Source: Clostridiales bacterium Firm_04
GTDB taxonomy: Bacteria > Bacillota > Clostridia > Oscillospirales > Ruminococcaceae
DNA length: 64,000 nucleotides
Direction: 5' to 3'
Assembly: GCA_001603005.1 (NCBI GenBank)
Contig: LVAJ01000021.1
Location: 38,739-102,738, forward strand
The position numbers and the translations under genes are program-made. Every line of letters starts with the position of its first letter. The first letter of the stretch is position 1. This document shows positions 60,901-64,000 of this stretch, piece after piece. The notes under the pieces were generated by a model. The model saw nothing but the letters and a program-made list of their open reading frames with translations. It did no database searches and was not told the DNA's origin.

Positions 60901-62600
60901 CGACGCTGCGCCGTGTCGTGATCCTCAATCCGGAATGCAGAATTGATGCCGACAGCAGTTTGAAATCTTCCTCGCTGGAGGAGGTCTGCGGCTATAAAGG
61001 CTCCACTGCCGAGGATTTTGCAAAGGAATACGGCATCCCGTTCACGGCAATCACAGATGACAGCGATCTGCCGGAGCTTGCGGATCGTGAAACAAACGAT
61101 CTGGAATGCCTGACCTATCTTGTCAGAGGCGATGAAATCGTCATCAGCAAGATTAGTTCGGGCACCCCGTACAGATCAATCATCACCATTCCGGAGCAAA
61201 TCGAGGGCAAGCCGGTCACGGAGATCGCCTGCTCGGATTCGACTTCAATTTCCGATCTGGTGAAGGTGCTCAACATTCCGAAGACCGTGAATAAAATCGA
61301 CATGAAATGGTTCCCTTACCGCGACAATCTTGCGGCGATCAACGTCGATCCGGACAACGAGACCTATTCCTCTGCGGACGGCGTGCTGTTCAACAAGGAT
61401 CAGACAGAGCTGATCTTCTATCCCAACGCAAAGGTCTGCGCAGTCTACGAAGTCCCGCAGACGGTCAAAACGATCAATGAGATCGCATTCCGCTATGCAG
61501 TCTCTCCGGCATTCATCCGGATTCCGGACGGACTGGAGGAGATCGGCTGGGGCGCTTTCAGTAAAAACACCGGTCTGCTGGTAATGGATCTTTCCGGAAC
61601 AAATGCAAAGCTGAATCACAATGTTTTCTCTGAATGCTCCGCCCTTGAATCGCTGCAGCTTCCGCAGAACATTGAGGAAATTCCGATGGATCTGTGCGAA
61701 ACCTGCGGCGCGCTGCGGTCGGTCGTGCTGCCGGATTCCGTGAAGACCATCCGCAGCTCTGCTTTCGTGAACTGCAGATCCCTGCCGGAAATCAAACTGA
61801 ACGATGCGCTCGAAGAAATTGACAGCGACGCATTCGCGGGCTGTGATGCGATCGAAGAAATCGTTCTTCCGGAAAAAATCTCTTTTATCCATGACAGAAC
61901 ATTCAGAGTCATGAAGAACCTGAAATCCGTCACGGTTCTGAATCCGGCATGCAAGATCGCTGACAACGAGGGCGTGATCTGCAACGGAAGCGGATACGAC
62001 AGCACACTCAAGAAGAATGTGACCTACTATGACGGCGTGATCCGCGGATACAGCAATTCCCCGATTGAAGCATATGCGAAAAAATACGGCTACCGCTTTG
62101 AGTCGATCGGCGAGATCCCCGCAGAAACGACGACCGCGCCTGCAACGACCGCAGCGACGGTCACGACAACCTCGACAACAAGAGCGACGGCGGCGACAAT
62201 TGCCACGCCGTATACGTTCGCGACAACGACTGTTCAAACGACACGCAGCACCGTCACAACAGCGACACGGAAAACAACGGCGCCGCTGTTGACAGTGTCT
62301 CCGCCGGACACCACAACGTATACCACAACAACCGAAACAGTGCCGGAAAAGCAGCTGGAACGCGGAGACCTCTCCGGCAATGAAACGGTCGGTGTTGAGG
62401 ATGCACAGCTTGCGCTCGTCGCCTATACGGAGCAGTTCGCGGGCAACGGGAGCGGTCTGACCGCCGCTCAGCTGAAAGCCGCTGACATCAACAAAGACGG
62501 CGTGCTCGGCGTCGATGATGCACAGCTCATTCTGATCTACTACACCGAAACCAAGGTTGCCGGCAAGTCAGTCAGCTGGGAGGATCTGCTCAGCAAATAA
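57987..62600 (+). CDS. Secreted two-block BspA-like LRR protein with C-terminal dockerin
   Basis: 1537 residues. Signal peptide 1-~38 (QKTGAVLCAICLALTG...). LRR block 1, ~50-670 (LPDGLETIGEYAFENC pattern); a Thr-rich linker ~680-760; LRR block 2, ~765-1380; a second Thr-rich linker ~1390-1465; dockerin ~1470-1530 (GDLSGNETVGVEDAQLALVA and ADINKDGVLGVDDAQLIL) ending KSVSWEDLL. Thr-rich linkers are likely O-glycosylated; the GT39-like enzyme in this window is a possible actor. The dockerin suggests display on a cohesin scaffold. Start MRKQKT has AAAGGA 8 nt upstream; earlier in-frame starts overlap that site. The long opposite-strand frame inside it is a codon-bias shadow. Confidence 0.9.
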   Translation: MRKQKTGAVLCAICLALTGTPTPDLLFSGTVYAAETELTSDLLKYSVLDGQVMITGTTGLLPETYVIPNEIGGMPVTEIGEKAFQKQVKVVNLTLPNYLTVIGNSAFNDCDALTAVTLPPYVRQLGGAAFSSCDALQAITLNEGLEEIGYSAFYAAKETALTLPSTLKTIGQGAFAANYKLTAVSIPDSVTEIGNMAFSTCRALETIRFPQNMTVMPGSVCKECDSLTAVTIPETVTEIGEYAFAECKTLKSVTIPEKVTTIGKRAFDTCEALETVTLPDGLETIGEYAFENCAVLSGVKLPAGMKELGSNSFANTALKEAAVPAGLTKLGYSVFTECKALEKITLPDGMTEIPMSFLSNCPLLDHVVIPDSVTKIGSTAFYKDEALADLTVPETITEIGSSAFSYTPFIDTLFGGGNYAILNHVLLDSQNCEGEITIPDGVTAIADSAFNDYFSAKITAVTIPESVKKIGTGAFQGQSLIESFTLPETLEEIGARAFSGCRALKSISIPDSVKDQIGAGALDGCKALEEVRLPSGITVIPESMFNGCSSLKTVNLPDGVTVLGKGAFGQCAAMEEIKLPKSLKTIGSGAFRNCSALKNITLFENVTKIETEAFANCLTLGWIGILNPYCEIPMDRKVIYTNSYEAKPQFKGSIYGYADSTAEAYANYYGIDFQLIGPTPTDITTEPAVTTTTGTYTTKQPAVTTVRTTADLSRMSLTKATGTQTTASAAGTAVTTTAPVTTTATTTTIPNAGGLRYHVYYENNDTEKEHGKVIIDGPTADMPYDVVVPAEIEGMPVMRVGGFRECKRLHSIVLPDGAAISSDAFSGCTFLESVRLPADLEIIESGTFAGCATLKQIEIPDTVTEIKDSAFSDCAMLKSVQLPAGLKRTATHVFMGCYQLEPVTLPEGVKNISVYSALDTCYFGHYQDKSLRINTTDIAESAVRLNDFPVLKELIIGEKAARFYAKMMAASTTLRRVVILNPECRIDADSSLKSSSLEEVCGYKGSTAEDFAKEYGIPFTAITDDSDLPELADRETNDLECLTYLVRGDEIVISKISSGTPYRSIITIPEQIEGKPVTEIACSDSTSISDLVKVLNIPKTVNKIDMKWFPYRDNLAAINVDPDNETYSSADGVLFNKDQTELIFYPNAKVCAVYEVPQTVKTINEIAFRYAVSPAFIRIPDGLEEIGWGAFSKNTGLLVMDLSGTNAKLNHNVFSECSALESLQLPQNIEEIPMDLCETCGALRSVVLPDSVKTIRSSAFVNCRSLPEIKLNDALEEIDSDAFAGCDAIEEIVLPEKISFIHDRTFRVMKNLKSVTVLNPACKIADNEGVICNGSGYDSTLKKNVTYYDGVIRGYSNSPIEAYAKKYGYRFESIGEIPAETTTAPATTAATVTTTSTTRATAATIATPYTFATTTVQTTRSTVTTATRKTTAPLLTVSPPDTTTYTTTTETVPEKQLERGDLSGNETVGVEDAQLALVAYTEQFAGNGSGLTAAQLKAADINKDGVLGVDDAQLILIYYTETKVAGKSVSWEDLLSK

Positions 62601-62634
62601 CAGTCTGCATGCCTGTTTTCAGGATGCGGAAAAC

Positions 62635-62675
62635 AAAATCACCGCAGGACAAACCGTTCTGCGGTGATTTTCTGC
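62635..62675 (+). terminator. Terminator of the LRR-dockerin gene
   Basis: AAAATCACCGCAG / CTGCGGTGATTTT, a perfect 13-bp stem with an 11-nt loop. Confidence 0.88.
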
Positions 62676-62684
62676 GCGAGCCCA

Positions 62685-62713
62685 TTGCACTTTTTGTCGT
62701 GATATGTTATAAT
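62685..62713 (+). promoter_or_regulatory. Promoter of the AlkD-like gene (shared repeat core)
   Basis: CCCA then TTGCAC, 17-bp spacer, TATAAT with extended TG; same core as at 24665 and 52507. Confidence 0.85.
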
Positions 62714-62775
62714 AGGGGAACAATCCCGCACAGCGAACGATGTGCGCTCACAACCGCCGCAGAAAGGGGAACCAT

Positions 62776-63459
62776 ATGCAGAAAAATGAGATCCTGACCG
62801 CGATGAACCGTCTGCGGGATGCAGAATACGGCATCTTTCAGGCAAAGCTGATCCCGAATCTGCCGCCGGAGATGTTTCTCGGCGTGCGGACGCCCGATCT
62901 GCGGCAGCTTGCGAAAGCGCTTGCCGGAACAGACGCCGCCGCGCAGTTTCTGCAAACGCTCCCGCATCATTATTTCGATGAAAACCAGCTGCATGCATTT
63001 CTCGTTTCACGGCAGAAGGATTTTGACATCTGCATCGCGCAGACGGAGGCATTTCTGCCGTATGTGGACAACTGGGCGACCTGCGATCAGTTCTCGCCGG
63101 CGGTGTTCGGCAGGCAGAAGGACCGTCTGCTGCCGTATCTCCGGAAGTGGATGCAGTCGCCGGAGACTTATACGGTGCGGTTTGCGGTCGGCATGCTGAT
63201 GCGGTATTTTCTGGATGACCGCTTTGCGCCGGAATATCCGGAAGCGGTCGCGCAGCTCCGGTCGGAGGAATACTATATCAACATGGAGATCGCGTGGTAT
63301 TTTGCGACGGCGCTTGCAAAGCAGTATGACGCAGTTCTGCCGTATCTGGAGCAAAACCGGCTGGAGACATGGACGCACAACAAGGCGATTCAGAAAAGCA
63401 TCGAGAGCCGGCGCATCACCGACGAACAGAAGGCATATCTGCGCACACTGAAACGATAG
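62776..63459 (+). CDS. AlkD-like DNA alkylation repair (HEAT-like) protein
   Basis: 227 residues, all-helical HEAT-like repeat pattern. Family motifs GVRTPDLRQLAK near the N-terminus and VDNWATCDQFSP, which holds the conserved Trp and Asp of the AlkD active face. AlkD glycosylases remove bulky or charged alkylated purines without flipping the base. The start MQKNEIL follows AAAGGGGAACCAT. Single gene with its own promoter. Some AlkD-like proteins have lost activity, which sequence alone cannot settle. Confidence 0.88.
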   Translation: MQKNEILTAMNRLRDAEYGIFQAKLIPNLPPEMFLGVRTPDLRQLAKALAGTDAAAQFLQTLPHHYFDENQLHAFLVSRQKDFDICIAQTEAFLPYVDNWATCDQFSPAVFGRQKDRLLPYLRKWMQSPETYTVRFAVGMLMRYFLDDRFAPEYPEAVAQLRSEEYYINMEIAWYFATALAKQYDAVLPYLEQNRLETWTHNKAIQKSIESRRITDEQKAYLRTLKR

Positions 63460-63562
63460 GCAGTCGGCAGTGCCGACAGCCGTTATTCTAAAGCTTTCCG
63501 GAAGCGTTATGCGCGTCTTTCAGTGCACTTGTTTCCGGCAGCTTATTGCTGTAAATCAGAAT

Positions 63563-64000
63563 TTATCTTTCCAATACAAATCGAGCAAGTTCTACATTGC
63601 CGTCTCTTTCAGTTGATTCGATATGGAATCCGCATTTTTCAGTATAAAACTTCACATTTTGTTTTTTGCTTATGGGTGTTACTAAAGTGAGCATCTTCCA
63701 ATCTTCATAAGATGTCTTTACAAATTGAATTGCTTGTGTCCCTATCCCTTTTCCTTGATACTCCGGAATAACGCACAAACAACTAATCTCATAAGTTCCG
63801 TTTTCCAGTTTTATACATGAAACACAGCCGACAGATTCATTATCGCATAGTATGATATATTTTATATATTTGCTGATCGACTCTTCCATCATTTCTTTTG
63901 TTTTCCCATATCCCGGACACGAACCATATCGCATATAATCATCATAAAAAGACGCATTATAGATATTTACCAATAGTTCTGCGTCTTCTAAAACAGCCTG
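63563..64000 (-). CDS. GNAT-family N-acetyltransferase (5' partial)
   Basis: The frame is open to the window edge on the minus strand (AVLEDAELLVNIYNASF precedes the first internal Met), so the true start lies outside; about 145 residues are visible. Acetyl-CoA motif A: ISCLCVIPEYQGKGIGTQAI with the Gln-Gly-x-Gly-Ile loop; motif B region KFYTEKCGFH. Acceptor unknown. The gene is clearly more AT-rich than its neighbours and uses AAA/ATA/TTA codons freely, which suggests recent acquisition. Confidence 0.85.
   Translation of the reverse strand, partial: QAVLEDAELLVNIYNASFYDDYMRYGSCPGYGKTKEMMEESISKYIKYIILCDNESVGCVSCIKLENGTYEISCLCVIPEYQGKGIGTQAIQFVKTSYEDWKMLTLVTPISKKQNVKFYTEKCGFHIESTERDGNVELARFVLER

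Overview
The window looks like chromosome of a Gram-positive, mid-G+C gut or rumen Firmicute, most likely a Ruminococcus-type member of the Oscillospiraceae. The evidence is three secreted proteins ending in dockerin modules, four BspA-like (LRR_5) leucine-rich repeat proteins, a sortase-built pilus locus, a T-box riboswitch, AGGAGG-type ribosome binding sites before most genes, and sigma-A promoters with 17-bp spacers. The genus is an inference. I saw no tRNA, rRNA, CRISPR array, transposase or phage gene.

Layout. (a) 1-1429: 3' part of a fused Gfo/Idh/MocA and aldo/keto reductase. (b) 1491-5092: a secreted LRR protein with four 164-residue tandem repeats, followed by a 32-residue peptide gene. 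(c) 5163-14475: an eight-gene, translationally coupled minus-strand operon for phosphonate biosynthesis. It has PEP mutase fused to two nucleotidyltransferase domains, phosphonopyruvate decarboxylase, a phosphonoacetaldehyde-reductase-like Fe-ADH and a cobalamin-type radical SAM protein, together with lipid genes (CDP-alcohol phosphotransferase, acyl-CoA ligase, PlsC acyltransferase) and a YiiX-like hydrolase. (d) 14564-24469: repeat element, promoters and a pilus locus (SipA-like protein lacking the Ser/Lys dyad, FctA-type pilin, class B sortase, FctB-like pilin, 1933-residue tip protein). (e) 24665-26999: NarL-type two-component system. (f) 26997-28765: T-box-controlled ACT-ACT-metallo-beta-lactamase protein. 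(g) 28911-35754: structured leader and dockerin subtilisin, convergent with a dockerin LRR protein. (h) 35821-41195: beta-helical lipoprotein, OmpR-type two-component system and HtrA protease. (i) 41203-48858: seven-gene operon (dihydrouridine synthase, cytoplasmic LRR protein, redox enzymes). (j) 48894-50574: GT39-like membrane glycosyltransferase. (k) 50591-50907: intergenic element between 27-bp direct repeats. (l) 50918-55266: ABC-F ATPase and a second OmpR-type two-component system. (m) 55420-55732: candidate structured non-coding RNA. (n) 55729-64000: TerD-domain protein, a 1537-residue LRR-dockerin protein, an AlkD-like protein and a partial AT-rich GNAT gene.

How the genes work together. 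The most notable system is the phosphonate operon. Its core matches the early fosfomycin steps (PEP to phosphonopyruvate to phosphonoacetaldehyde to hydroxyethylphosphonate, CMP activation, possible radical SAM methylation). The remaining genes are those expected for lipid assembly, so I infer a CMP-activated hydroxyalkylphosphonate passed to a lipid, giving a phosphonolipid. Much of the rest of the window concerns the cell surface: pilus, dockerin proteins, LRR proteins, sensor kinases and a surface protease. A short repeat that ends in a strong outward promoter (TTGCAC-17-TATAAT) recurs in front of unrelated genes.
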